Source: Chinchilla lanigera
Lineage: Eukaryota > Chordata > Mammalia > Rodentia > Chinchillidae
Reading direction: 5' to 3'
Length of the DNA stretch: 64,000 nt
Assembly: GCF_000276665.1 (NCBI RefSeq)
Contig: NW_004955477.1
Coordinates: 2,647,337-2,711,336 of the forward strand
Position 1 is the first letter of the stretch. Every line of letters starts with the position of its first letter. The notes under the pieces are model-generated. The model was not told the DNA's origin and ran no database searches. It saw only the letters and a list, made by a program, of their open reading frames with translations. This document shows positions 23,761 through 34,595 of this stretch, in pieces. A program made the position numbers and the translations under genes.

Positions 23761-24499
23761 TGGCAAAGCCTTAGTTATCTGCTCACATGCCTACATCTCC
23801 TTTTGGGCCTCCAGCTCTCAAGCACAGTCCAGTGTGGCTCAAGTGCTGAGTGTGGCGTACAGCAGACCTCATTCGGGAAGGTGGTGTGGAGGAAGGAACC
23901 GACGACAAAATGCACACAAAAGCTACAGAGGAAGCCTCGTTATGCTTGCTTGGTCTTGCTTATCCTTTGTGCTAGGCAGACCCTTCCGTGGCCAGGCAGG
24001 TCTAACCTGGGCTGTGCCTTGAACTCTCCCCCTGCCCAGATGGCTGCCTGTGAAGCAGTCCGGAGACTGGTGGGCAGCGTTATGCCTAAGACACTTTGCA
24101 AATGCAAAGCGCTGCTACTGTGTATCAACACCAGCCAGGTGGCCACTTGTGCTGTCAGCAGTACAGATAATACTGTAATTGTTTCTATCTTTATCACAGT
24201 GAGAAGTAAAATATAAGAAAGTAAAAACAATTGAGGCTATGTTTAGCCCTTGGGTTTCCTACCTTCACTCCGGGAATAATTTGTTGGATCAGATCACCAG
24301 ACAAAAGAAACAAGAATAGAGGCTGTTTTTAATGGAAAACTGCCCCACATGCTAGGTACCAACGTCACACTGCACAAAGGGTCTCAACGGGGCTCTAAGA
24401 GGAGGCTACCGGGGCCTCCACCCCGCCATTCAACATCACTTCTGCACAAACTGTAACTTTTTCAAAAGTGGCAAAGGCCATGGACATAGGGAGTCTACT

Positions 24500-24640
24500 G
24501 AGCAAGGTCACTCAGTGTAATGGAAAGGGTATGACTCCTCAGTTCAAACCTCAGCTCTGCAAGTTCTTTAACCTCTCAGATCAGGGCTTCTGTGAGAAGA
24601 AAATAGGGACCCAGTACAGAGCCTGCCAACAGCTCTCTGA
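24500..24640 (+). mobile_element. MIR
   Basis: 'cagtgtaatggaaagggtat', 'tcaaacctcagctctgcaag' and 'aacctctcagatcagggctt' follow forward MIR order. Confidence 0.65.
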
Positions 24641-24845
24641 AATGGCAACTATCATTGCAATTCTGGTACAACAGTACTGGAAAATGTACTTGTCTCTGAG
24701 GCTCGGCTCTTCTGCACCGAGGTATCAATCTCTGGACTCAAGCTGGAAAGGAAACCTGTCTCTCTGCACTAGGACTTCGTGAAGTGCAGTTTTAGGAGCA
24801 TGTGCAGAACTATCCTTAGAGAAGCAGTGTTTGTAAAGATGCAGC

Positions 24846-25037
24846 CCTCTTGCTGAGAATGGTAGTATAAGCCTATAATCCCAGCTAGTTGGGAAGCTGA
24901 GGCAGGAGGATTGCAGGTTTATAGCCAGCCTGGGAAATTTAATGAGACCCTGTTTCAAAATTTAAAAATAAAAAACTAGTAGTGTAGCTCAGTGCTTCCT
25001 GAATTGAATCTCCACTACCACAAGAAAAAAAAAAAAA
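24846..25037 (+). mobile_element. B1-dID dimeric SINE
   Basis: A B1 half ('ggtagtataagcctataatc', 'ttgggaagctgaggcaggag') and an A-rich linker 'aaaatttaaaaataaaaaac' precede an ID-like half ('tagtgtagctcagtg', 'gaattgaatctccactacca') and an A15 tail. This is the complete dimer architecture. Confidence 0.88.
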
Positions 25038-25084
25038 AGAGCCTCTCGAGCTTCCTCAAGCTATACCTTCCCCATACAGCCCTG

Positions 25085-25195
25085 TCCTTGACTTGATAAA
25101 TCAGAACTACTTGGGGTAGGAATCTGCATTTTAATAAACTCTCCGGGTTATTGTAATGCAAAAATGCTGAGAGAAATGCTCTGGACTACAGGTAC
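25085..25195 (+). mobile_element. MER5A hAT-Charlie fragment
   Basis: 'aaatcagaactacttggggt', 'ggaatctgcattttaataaa' and 'ctctccgggttattgtaatg' closely follow MER5A. Confidence 0.75.
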
Positions 25196-25199
25196 ACAA

Positions 25200-27460
25200 C
25201 AGCCTCAGTCAGAACAGCAGCCCAGCCAGACCACCCAGCCACACGCTGGAAACTTCTAGTGGGTTGATGATTCTGGACTCTACAAATGTGGGTTCATAAC
25301 AACACAGACTTGGTGATTTTGTTTTGCTTTTGGTTTGGACAATTATAGGAAGCAGAACTATGAAGAAGGATCACTTTGCCTTTCAAGCACCTTCAGGCCC
25401 TTATGTCACAGCCCACAAAATGTGCCCCTCAGAACTTCCCTCTCACACTCTGGATTAAGAGCCAGCTCTGGATTAAGAGCCACTGGCAGAGGTCTGAGAG
25501 GCAAGTGACTCTTATGAACAGGAAGTGTTTGTGGCCTCCCACCGTCTCCCTGATGACACACTGTGGGCCATCAGCTGTGTCTTAAAGCTTTCCAGAAAGG
25601 CTCCCCACTCACCTGGAGCCCAACACCAAGACACAGTAGGCCTGAGCATCGCACCTGCTGGTCACTTTCCATGCCACCCCTGTTACTGCAACATTCAGAA
25701 GTATGCAAAGTTTCTCAATCCCCTGCTGCATCAATCGTACAAGTCTGAAATTGCACATGGGCATGTATCTGTGTGTGTACATGGTAACATTCCACCTGCA
25801 GATGAGAGGGTGAGCCACACAACTACCCTGGGGCCAGTTCTCTCACAGGGGAACTAAGTGACCAAAGCCTCTTCCAAAACTGAGGCACAAGCACTGACAT
25901 GAAGGCTCTGACTTCTGACTACCCTGCAAGGCACTACATGTGGACACGAGGACTCAAATCCCCAAATTCACACTCACAAGGATCTGGCCCTGCTGCCCCT
26001 TGACCAAGGAGTACAGACGGCTGTTGGGTACACAGATGTAGAGCTCGAAGAAAGAAAAACACTCCGAAGAATACAAATGGCCTTTGACCTCAAGTGTTCT
26101 GGTTTCTATTTCTGCTTTAAACTTGGAGGGAAATTCCCAGGGGCCTAGATTTTGGAGGACTTGCTACATTCAAAAGACAGAGGAGTTTTACAGCGGTGGA
26201 AATCTCTGTGCTGTTTTAGATGCTCCCTTAAAGTGACATAACCACAACAGAATGTGGTTTCTAGAAAGGTTAAACACCTTGAGTGCAGACCCAAGAGGCA
26301 AGATTCTTGCAACTTCTGAGACCCAGGAAGCAAGCCTCCGGCTAGATGGTCAGAGATCTGTCTTCACACGGGTCTACCTGCACTAAGAAATCTCTCTCCC
26401 ATGCCTGTGGGCTGGGTTTTGCTAACTTCGCCTTAAGGCTGCAAGGACTCTACTTGATTTAGGGGAAAGATAACCAAACTTTCAATGGGAAACTCAAAAG
26501 AACTGGGGTGTCCTGAAGATAGCTTTGCTAAACTGATCTTATGACAAGAAAATGGGGAGGGGGGGGATACACATTGATGAGCTCACACACAATGGTGTCA
26601 CCTACGTTTTAATGGACTTCAGAGCCCCTGTCTCACTGGAGCTCCTCTGTCCATCATGAGAATAGGCGCTCAATTCAGAATTATGCCAGGACAGAAAGGC
26701 TCCTATTTTTACCTGCCTGGGACTCAGCCTGGTCCTGCGTTTTTACTTGCAATGGACGGCAAACTGATGCTGTGTCTCGAGTTCAGGGACAGTGACACAA
26801 GGCACCAAACTTCTCACACAAGGCATGACAGATGCAGGATTAGGAAAGCCAGAGATGAAGTGCCACCTGGCCTCATCAGGGGAAGCAGGAAGGCTGGTCT
26901 TCACAGTGCCAAAAGGAGACAGAGAGACTCAGGAGGATTCAAAGTACTCGCAGGGCCTTCCCCTCACCAGCAGCTGCCACGGATTCCAGTAAGCCTCTGC
27001 TCTTAAACAAAGGACCTAGTAGGATTGCCAAGGTGTAAAACCCACAGCGGACTGGGTCCTTGGAGCACCAGCCTCTGTCTCTTCCCTCTACACAGACAGG
27101 GCTGACTGAGACTCTATGCCAGTCCTTTCAGCTCTGACAGGGAATTCCTGCTCCAACCTGTCCCGCAATGCCTAGAGGCATTCACAAGGGGGGAGGGTGG
27201 ATTCACCATGCCAACAGAACTCCGAAGGTCAGGAAAGTCATTCTGGCCCATCTCTTCAGATTCCTTCTGGATTGTAGGTATGAAGACAGCACAAGCAAGT
27301 CTCTAGCCCAATGTGCATAGCCGAAGAACCGGCAGGTGGGAGAGCCCTTCAGGAAACACAAGAAATGAAAATTGACTGTTCACTAACTAATACCCCAATG
27401 GGCTCCTTGCTGGAGGTAGGAAAGAGCTTGAGCGTGCGATCCAAGCACTTTACTCATCTA
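25200..27460. other. Intronic stretch with a small tandem duplication
   Basis: At 25448-25482 the 17-mer ctctggattaagagcca occurs twice with period 18. No exon or other repeat is recognised; a G9 run lies near 26560. Confidence 0.5.
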
Positions 27461-27464
27461 GTGA

Positions 27465-27570
27465 GTTGTTACAGCAGTCTCTGTCTACAGGTGGGGAGAC
27501 CAAGCTTGTGAACAGTAGTATGCTTTCCCTGTGGGAACACAGCTAACAGAGCCCAGACTTCAACAGAGCC
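27465..27570 (-). mobile_element. MIR fragment
   Basis: 'gtctacaggtggggagacca' and 'gtgggaacacagctaacaga' are a reversed MIR, decayed. Confidence 0.5.
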
Positions 27571-28439
27571 CAGATTTAAGCCTCACCCACCATCCTAAAG
27601 CCATCCTCTTGCAGGTGGGCCAGGCAGTCTCCTAACTGGATCATCTTTTGCCGTGGAGAGCACAGTGCCCAAAGACAGTCTGCAATAGCCATTCCTGTCC
27701 TCTGGCAATACTGTGACCCACTCCTTTTCCAACCCAGATCAGCCCAACCTGTATGAGACGGCAACCTGGGAGGCTCCTTTTTCATTTCACTGCAAACACC
27801 TATCACGTGCCAACTCTATTTCGCATTTATTTCCATTCTGTATTTTATTTCTGAACTGTCTGAGACTAATGAACAGTACAAAGAAGAATTTAAAGCACCA
27901 CAGATGAACCTTAGACTATTTTAGAGATTAAAAAAATTATACATATATAACTGCAATCATTAAAGATATAATGAAAATAACATGTAAACATAAAGAAAAT
28001 GCATACACATATGCATACTTCTACACAGATGTAATTTTTTAATAAAAACAAATCTCACCCTATCCCATATTAGTTAATTAGTTTCTCACAGGAGCCCATG
28101 GTCCAATCGTAACACTTAAAATGGCTAACACTGAAAGATCAAAAAAAAATGTGGAAAGCACCAAAAATGGGGCCTGAGGAGCTCTGATTCTGTACTTGTT
28201 GTTTTTCATTGTGTTTCATTCATTTGATTGTTTTTCTAAGAAACCAAGAACAGCCTGTAAATGCCAGCTTTTTCACACAAGGTGCAGTCACATTCCACTT
28301 TCAATGACAAATAGTGACTGAGTTAAAAGACTGAAAGCTACCAAATCTCAAAGTGAAATCTCTCAGTCCTACGCAGCTCTACACAGCCAACTGGTTTCCC
28401 CGCAGAAATTCATCCAGAGAGTGCCCCCGGGAACAACCC

Positions 28440-28900
28440 TTTTATGTACAGAGTAGACTTTTACAGCCAAGTAATTAAACACGGAAAGTAAGGGCTTATA
28501 ATTAAAATGCTGACAAACCTGAACTGAGCAGCACAAGTAGAGCTGCTATAATATTTTTACAATTCCTTTTTATACATAATGTATGATCCTTCTGCTCGTT
28601 TCCTCTATGTTCTTTGCCTGTGAAACAATTTACATTAATAAATAATTTATTACCATAACTCCTAAAAGTAATTACGGGTTTCCACCCAATTTTTTAGCAT
28701 ATGAATTGTTTTGTTCTGTCCACTGACTTGTATTTACAAGACTTTTTCCTAGTGGCCTTTTTGAAATAATTGGTATTGCCTTCGCTTTCTTGAATTTTAT
28801 GTGCTTTCCAGGTCTTCTCCTCGCCTGAGCAGTGAGGAAAATGAAACGTGTGGTGTCCATTGTCCCCACAACACAGAACTCATTTAATGGCTGCAATTAG
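28440..28900. other. AT-rich repeat-free block, candidate conserved non-coding element
   Basis: This block is rich in homeodomain-type cores (TAATTA, ATTAAA, TTAATAAATAATTTATTA) and shows no SINE or LINE landmark. It stands out from the GC-rich, SINE-rich surroundings. Conservation cannot be judged here, so the call is an inference from composition only. Confidence 0.3.
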
Positions 28901-30260
28901 CAGAGGGTGGTGAATGGAGCTTACTCTCACCCCACTTGCCCTGTTTCACTAAAAACGATTAAACTAGTCTCTGTGTGCCCCAGAGTCAGCATGAAGAAGC
29001 ATCTCCCACCACAAATGGCAGAGTATTCAGAGGTGTTGTGTACAATGGCTTCCCATGCAGGCCTCACCTCACCCCACACAGGAGGATCTGCGTTCTGTGC
29101 TCACTGGAAGCCAGTGTCAGGAGCAAGGTCTGGCTCCCTGCCTGGCCAGCTGACCACAGGTGGACCACGCCCATGGAGCTGCCACCTGACCTACATTTCC
29201 TGTGTCAAGAGCACAATATGTCATCAGGTCGATGGCTCTTCCCCAGAAAAGTTGTTTGCAGAGGAAATTCCACTCCATCACAGGAGGTGGGCTGGTGATG
29301 ATCTGGGAAGTGAGAAACGAAACCAAGAAGGCAAACCCGGCCTCTGCCAGAAAGGGCCCTGCGGCAACAGAATGGGCCTGGCACCCTAATAAGAGGCCCT
29401 TAGCTGGGCACAGAGCAGGTGGGCAGGGCTGGGATCTCTCTGCCCTGAGTCCCGCACTCCCACCTCACCTGACTTTGTCCTCTCCCCCAATCTGGGAAAG
29501 CACAAAATCACTTCTTTGTATCAAGTTTCCAAATTGAAATAGGGGACAAAGGTGAGGTGAAGACTGGTATCCACCTTGAAATCATAAAACAAGAAGCACT
29601 TTGAAAACAAAACAAAGGCCATCATCGCGGGCACTTGAATATATTAGTAATGTGTTTTATCTCCGGGGGTGGAGAGGAGGCCCAGCCATTTGGAAAGGCA
29701 GCATTCTAAGAAGCAGCAGCACAAAATACATTGCTTTGCTCCTAGCCCTAATGCACTTAGTGGACCTTTCTTTCAAGCATTTATGAAACCCAGACTCATA
29801 TGGGCTTCCAGCTAGGGCCCTTGCATGGCATAAGGGGCTAACGAGAGCCAGATCTCACAGGAGAATTCCACTGATGGGGCCAGCATTCGAGCCCTTTATC
29901 TCCAGAAGACAGACTGGGGTTTGGTGATTATAATAATTTGGTGCTTTATCTTTACTGAGCATTGGCCAACCCTGGAAGGGCCCAAAACACTCTTTAAAAG
30001 TCTGGCCAGCCCCTCAGGGTGTTCTCTTCCCTGCTATTGAAAAACAGACACGCCCAAGATGAAATCTCGCTGTCTAAGGTGCACTCCCAGTTTGCACAGC
30101 ACAGGATGAGGCTACAAAATCTCAATTCATGGTTACATGGGCTGGAGGGGTAACACGAGCTTCCCTCAGCACACACAGGGCTTGGGAGGCCTTGGACAGC
30201 TGACACTCCTGGCTCAAGTAGGTGCCAGAAAAGGACAGAAAGGAAGGGACAGAATGGGCA
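28900..30260. other. Intronic stretch, nothing recognised
   Basis: No exon or repeat is supported. Three overlapping forward ORFs at 28907-29537 have no recognisable protein features. Confidence 0.4.
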
Positions 30261-30264
30261 CCTT

Positions 30265-30360
30265 TAGGGTACTGCCATCTCTTTGAATCCCCATAACATC
30301 TACAATTGCCCAGAGGAAGAAACTGAGGCACTGCAGGATGGGGTAACTTGCTCTCGGTTC
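30265..30360 (-). mobile_element. MIR fragment
   Basis: 'caattgcccagaggaagaaa' and 'ctgaggcactgcaggatggg', followed by 'gtaacttgctc', are a reversed MIR. Confidence 0.55.
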
Positions 30361-30969
30361 TAAGGGCTCTTACATCTCGGAAGGTGGCCCACACCACAGG
30401 GAAATCATTGTGTGCTGCTTTCTCCTCTACTTGACAGAAATTTCCTTGTGGACAGGGTTCTTCTGACTCAAGAGGGCTGAGCAACAGACAGAAAAGGCAT
30501 GTCAGGAAGAGAGGCACACAGTGGGACAAGGGCATGCCCTTGACCCACCACCTGTACAGCTGCCCAGGCTGACTGGCAGTGCCTTGGTGCTGGCCTGCAG
30601 GATGGGGTCTTGTGAAAGGGAGGAGCAAGGACAAGGCCCTGGGATGGAGACAGGGTTTCCTAAAGGCCCATAAGAGACACAGCCCAGTACCTCCTGGAGG
30701 CCACAAGTCTCCCTGATAGAAAGCAGGCCTCCTCTGGTAGAAATCAGGCTTCTGGGCCCACAGGCTCAGAGACTATCCTGGGAAACCTGAGCCTTCTTTC
30801 CCAGACCTCTGCCTTGGACCCTGGCCAGACATTTGAACCCTACAAGGGCAGTTCCCATCTGTACTCCCCTCTCCAAAGGAAAAGAAGGTGTTCCCTTTGT
30901 TTAGATGTGGAGGCTTCTTCTCAGGAAGCAGGATCCTCAACTTAGGTCTCAGTCTTCTTTTTAACTACT

Positions 30970-31190
30970 ACTTATGGAGAGCTCTCTCTGAGCTAATTTC
31001 TTTATAAACATTATGTCACACAGTTCTCACAATAAGCCTACAAGGTAGGTGCTATCACAATTGCCGTTTTGCAGATGAGGAAACTTAAGCTCAGAAAAGT
31101 TAAGAACTTCACCAAAAAAAAAAAAAAAGAAAAGTTAAGAACTTCAGCATGATTATATGACCCTAGCACTGCCCATTACAAACCCCTAAG
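30970..31190 (-). mobile_element. MIR interrupted by a poly(A) insertion
   Basis: 'gagctctctctgagctaatt', 'taggtgctatcacaattgcc' and 'gttttgcagatgaggaaact' are a reversed MIR. Its core is split by the insertion at 31112-31128. Confidence 0.75.
31094..31146 (+). mobile_element. Poly(A)-only retro-insertion with 18-bp target duplication
   Basis: gaaaagttaagaacttca occurs at 31094-31111 and again, identical, at 31129-31146. Only CC plus A15 lies between. This is what target-primed reverse transcription leaves when almost nothing but the tail is copied. The site starts with AAAA after a G, compatible with L1 endonuclease preference. Confidence 0.9.
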
Positions 31191-31199
31191 AGTTCACCT

Positions 31200-32205
31200 T
31201 ATTATGATTCACAAGGTGTAAAGGCCAGGGATTCTTAATGCATGAACAGCCTTAATCCCCACACCCCAAGCTGGTCTGACTTCTGTTTCCAGCTACAGTC
31301 TGGTGAGTTGAAAGAAGTCTCTTTCTGGGCATGACAAATAGAGGCAGCTTGAGTGTAAGGCCATCCCAGGAAGCAGGCAATGCAGCAGGCTTCCGGGACA
31401 TGTGCTAGGGTGCAGAGGGTTCAAAAACCGTTAACCACCAAGGAGGTATTCAATTATATGGGGACAGGCCTCAGAAGTGTGTCACACGGTAAACCAAGGC
31501 CAGGTGATCTCCCTGTTTCTATTTCCTCCGGGTGGCAGCATCAAAGAGGACCGCTCAGCTCTCTCAGAGCTGTGGCACATGACTGAGAAGAAAATCTTCC
31601 TTCTGCTTTATTTGGTCCAATTCTGCCTCTCAAGGGACCTTGGGGAGGATCACTTCACTGGGTCTCAGCGTCCCCATAACTTCTCTGGCCCTGAAGCTGC
31701 ATACACAGTGCTCAACAGACCCCGCAGCCTTCCATACATCATCACATCTACAGGAAAACCCTTGAAAAAGAACAGGAAAACACTGGACATAGAGGCAAAG
31801 GACTAAGAAAGGAAGGCAGGGATGACTTCATGTGCCTCTCCAGAAACAAAGAGAATCTGAGAGCCCACAGTAGTTACCCACTATCAAAATCTGGTCTCTG
31901 ACTCAGCACAGACATTACAGAAACTTATCTGGCAGGACATCCTAGTGCAGCAGGAGAGTCATGGAATGGCAGCAAAAGGAGACGCTGTACCCAATCACCC
32001 AGAGCATCAAGAAATCCACACACTCAATGCAGTCATTCTTTTTTGCCCCCTAGAAGACGTGGCAACTCAGATGCACATGCAAACAGAAGCAGAGTAAGGC
32101 ACCTTTCTGGGAGCAAGTCAGCAATATGAACCAAGAAGCTAAAAAGGTCCCTGAGAACCAACTATCCTAAGGCATAATCCAAAACACAAGACTCAGGCAC
32201 TTTAA
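31200..32205. other. Intronic stretch, nothing recognised
   Basis: No exon, SINE or LINE landmark was found. Confidence 0.4.
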
Positions 32206-32206
32206 G

Positions 32207-32315
32207 AGTCATCGTTAGGGGCAGGGATGTGGCTCAGTGGCATAGCACCAGCCTGGCAAGTGCAAGGTCTTGAGTTTGATTCCCGGTACCAAAAAACAAA
32301 AAAAAGTCATTATTA
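32207..32315 (+). mobile_element. ID SINE
   Basis: 'gggcagggatgtggctcagt', 'agcctggcaagtgcaaggtc', 'ttgagtttgattcccggtac' and an A-rich tail make the element. The duplication agtcat(cg/ta)tta lies at 32207-32217 and 32305-32315 with two mismatches. Confidence 0.9.
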
Positions 32316-32324
32316 ATGACAACA

Positions 32325-32625
32325 GCAAATTCAACAGCCCTTTTTGCCCACTAACCATTTTGATACATCCACACAATACAGTAATACAGACCATTAAAAT
32401 GCATGGAATGAATAATTTTCATGCTGTGGTAACTAGCAAATGAAAAAGCAAGCAAATACAATTTTATATAATTATACATTCATCATGGACTCAGCTATGT
32501 TAAAAAAATTCCAAAAACAAACATACATGAAAATATCAACAGTAACTAACACTGGGAATTGGGGCTGTAAGACATTTTTACTTTATATACTATGGTATAT
32601 TTTCTGAAATTAAAAAAAAAATCAG
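32325..32625 (+). mobile_element. Old L1 3' fragment (L1M type)
   Basis: 'ccacacaatacagtaataca', 'ccattaaaatgcatggaatg' and 'tatggtatattttctgaaat', followed by an A-run, follow the old mammalian L1 3' end. It ends about 250 bp left of the 55-nt exon's donor. Confidence 0.55.
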
Positions 32626-32870
32626 TTAATTACTTTAATAATCAGAAAGAAATACTCAGTGTTAGAGTTGGAAATGGTATTTGCAAACCACACACCAGTG
32701 CCTGTCCCCTCACTCACTCACCCCCAGACCATTCCAGGAGCATTAGGGACCGAAATAATCGAAACACACATAAGACAGTTCCCGGTGCCCTCTGGCACTT
32801 GAAAGAGCTTTCAGCATCTCACCTGGCTGGAACAACTAGAGGAGGACGGCCATGCCATGTGTTTACTCAC

Positions 32871-32925
32871 CCATAATTCCACAAGAGAAAAGGGTAGGTC
32901 CTTGACTCATCTTCTTTGGCGTGTG
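32871..32925 (-). CDS. FAM53B: FAM53B 55-nt coding exon
   Basis: This short exon is too small for simple ORF finding. On the minus strand a 'ctggttgttttcag' acceptor is followed by 55 nt coding HTPKKMSQGPTLFSCGIM plus one base, then the donor gtgagt. The encoded residues match the segment that precedes ENDRWRDLDRKC in mammalian FAM53B, and the leftover G joins the AA of the next exon to make the expected Glu. It enters at phase 0 and leaves at phase 1, so skipping it would shift the frame. It contains an in-frame ATG (MSQGP) that could serve as an internal start if the upstream coding exon is not used. The upstream coding exon with the usual start (MVMVLSES...) is not in the window. Confidence 0.95.
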
Positions 32926-33025
32926 CTGAAAACAACCAGAAAAGCTATTCACTCTTCAAGTCATAAGAAGCACATCTGCACATGACTCTGCACTGATCTC
33001 TTGCTAAAGTCGCAATTATAGAGAG

Positions 33026-33068
33026 AACTGCCCTTTGCAGAGGCAAAGGGCAGCAACTGCCCTTTGCA
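33026..33068. repeat. Perfect 11-bp hairpin plus direct copy upstream of the 55-nt exon
   Basis: ctgccctttgc at 33028-33038 and its exact reverse complement gcaaagggcag at 33043-33053 are separated by a 4-nt loop. The 14-mer aactgccctttgca at 33026-33039 is repeated at 33055-33068. In the FAM53B transcript this lies about 100-145 nt upstream of the exon's acceptor. Confidence 0.9.
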
Positions 33069-33079
33069 AGGGGAAGGAG

Positions 33080-34405
33080 AAAAGGAGTATCCCAAGAGAC
33101 AACATCTGCACAGGACTGGGCCCAGCCTCTGTGTCCAAGTCTCCAGCGAGTCATGGATCTATCAAGTGAACAGATTTTTAAAACAGAAAGCCCGTGACTT
33201 CTGACACGAGGGGATGTCTCCACATAGGTGTTACGGGGGAGGTGTGATGGGGAATAGTGAACAAGGTCCACCACAATGCTGGAGGCAGGCTAGGGGAGGT
33301 GGGGCTTGCCGAGGAGTGAGGAGCAGAAGGCCCACCCCACCCAGGTCCCTCCCTTGGAAATGAGGCTAGCTCTTCCTTCTCTAGCAGGGAGCAATGGGAG
33401 GCTCGGGGAATGCTGGCCTGTGCTTCACAGCTGCTTGGCGTCTACGGCGAGGCCCCTCTAAACTGAAACAGAAACTCGACGCTTCCATTTGGTCTCAACC
33501 TTAGCGCTAACTCCTAGGCACTGTCTTTCCACAAGTTTCCCCTTCCACTGTGAGCATTCTCCGTCTTCCCTCAGAGCTCAGGCTAACACTATGGCCATGG
33601 AGTAAAAACCAGGCCCAGGAAACCTGGAGAAGCCCACACGCCAGGCACTTGCTCCACAGCTAGAGAACAATCTGAACACGGAGGACTCGGGGGGTTCCTC
33701 ATGCTCACTGACATCCAAGTCAGTGGGGCTCTTCTGACCACCAGTGCAGAGGAGACTCCCCATCAGAACCCCACGAAGGTCTGCCTCAAGCATTCTAAAA
33801 CTCTCTGGCCCCTTATTCATTCACCCACTCACTTAGACAGGAATGGCAGCGATCTGTGCAGGCTGTGCTGGGGTGCATCTTGCAAGGGAGAAAGAAGCTC
33901 TCAGCCCCAGACGGACCAGCCGGCTTTGCTGAGGAGCTCCCAACACCCTGCCCACCCCCAGTGACAGGGACAGGCAAGGCTTATAAGCTGAGAAGTGGAC
34001 AGGAACCAGTCCTTGGCTCTTTAAGGCCTGGAGAGAGGGTGAGGCTGACTAGGAACACCTGGCCCACCCAGATAAAAAGGGTGGCAAGCACCTGGCACAA
34101 GGTCTCTCACCTCATCCCCATCTGCCCAGTCTGGAGACCTTTGTACTTGGACAGCAATGCGTTTATCCCACAGGATTTTTAAAGGTCCATCTTAATCAGT
34201 GCATGGACACAGAGGTAAAGGAGGGCTCACATTTCACAGAGGTCAGTCAGGCAGAAAAACCATTATATTATAGACAGAGCTGAAGCTGAAAGAAGCCCAG
34301 GGCTTGTGTACTGGGATGGGGAGGAGATGAGGGCCAGCTTCCTGAGAGAACCCCCAAACTGGTATTGAAGGGCCAGAAGAAGCTGGGTAGAGCAGTCCTT
34401 CTCCA
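33080..34405. other. Intronic stretch, nothing recognised
   Basis: No exon or repeat was identified between the hairpin and the reversed B1. Confidence 0.4.
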
Positions 34406-34595
34406 GTCCCCCTCCTCAGTTTTTTGTTTATTTTGTTTTTTTTTGAGACAGGGTCTTGTAGGTCCTTCAGGCTAGCCTTGAACTCATTATATAGTCCAGG
34501 CTGTCCTCTGACTAACAGAGATCTTCCTCCTCCAACCTCCCAAGTGCTAGGATTACAGGTGTCTACCACCTCACCTGGGTCCCCCTCCTCAGTTT
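34406..34595 (-). mobile_element. B1 SINE, reversed, perfect 17-bp target duplication
   Basis: gtccccctcctcagttt is identical at 34406-34422 and 34579-34595. The body 34423-34578 reads as a reversed B1 with T-rich tail, 'gagacagggtcttgtaggtc', 'cctcccaagtgctaggatta'. It lies on the FAM53B sense strand about 1.5 kb upstream of the 55-nt exon. Confidence 0.95.

Larger units (their letters stand above)
18468..32870 (-). other. FAM53B: FAM53B intron between the 55-nt and central exons
   Basis: This is a complete 14,403-bp intron. The donor is ATGG|gtgagt at its high-coordinate end and the acceptor is ttatgcatcag|AAAATC at its low-coordinate end. It is a phase 1 intron. It holds the inverted L1 at 19.9-21.2 kb, two B1 copies in opposite orientation, a B1-dID, the poly(A)-only insertion and the AT-rich block near 28.4-28.9 kb. 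Confidence 0.93.

Noticed and set aside
23414..24022. 202-codon open frame on the plus strand
   Set aside because: No recognisable domain, partly L2-derived, and overlapped by another open frame. A frame of this length is expected about once by chance in a window this size. No splice or promoter context supports it.
30122..30706. 194-codon open frame on the minus strand
   Set aside because: It overlaps a MIR remnant, has no family features and lies deep in an intron.
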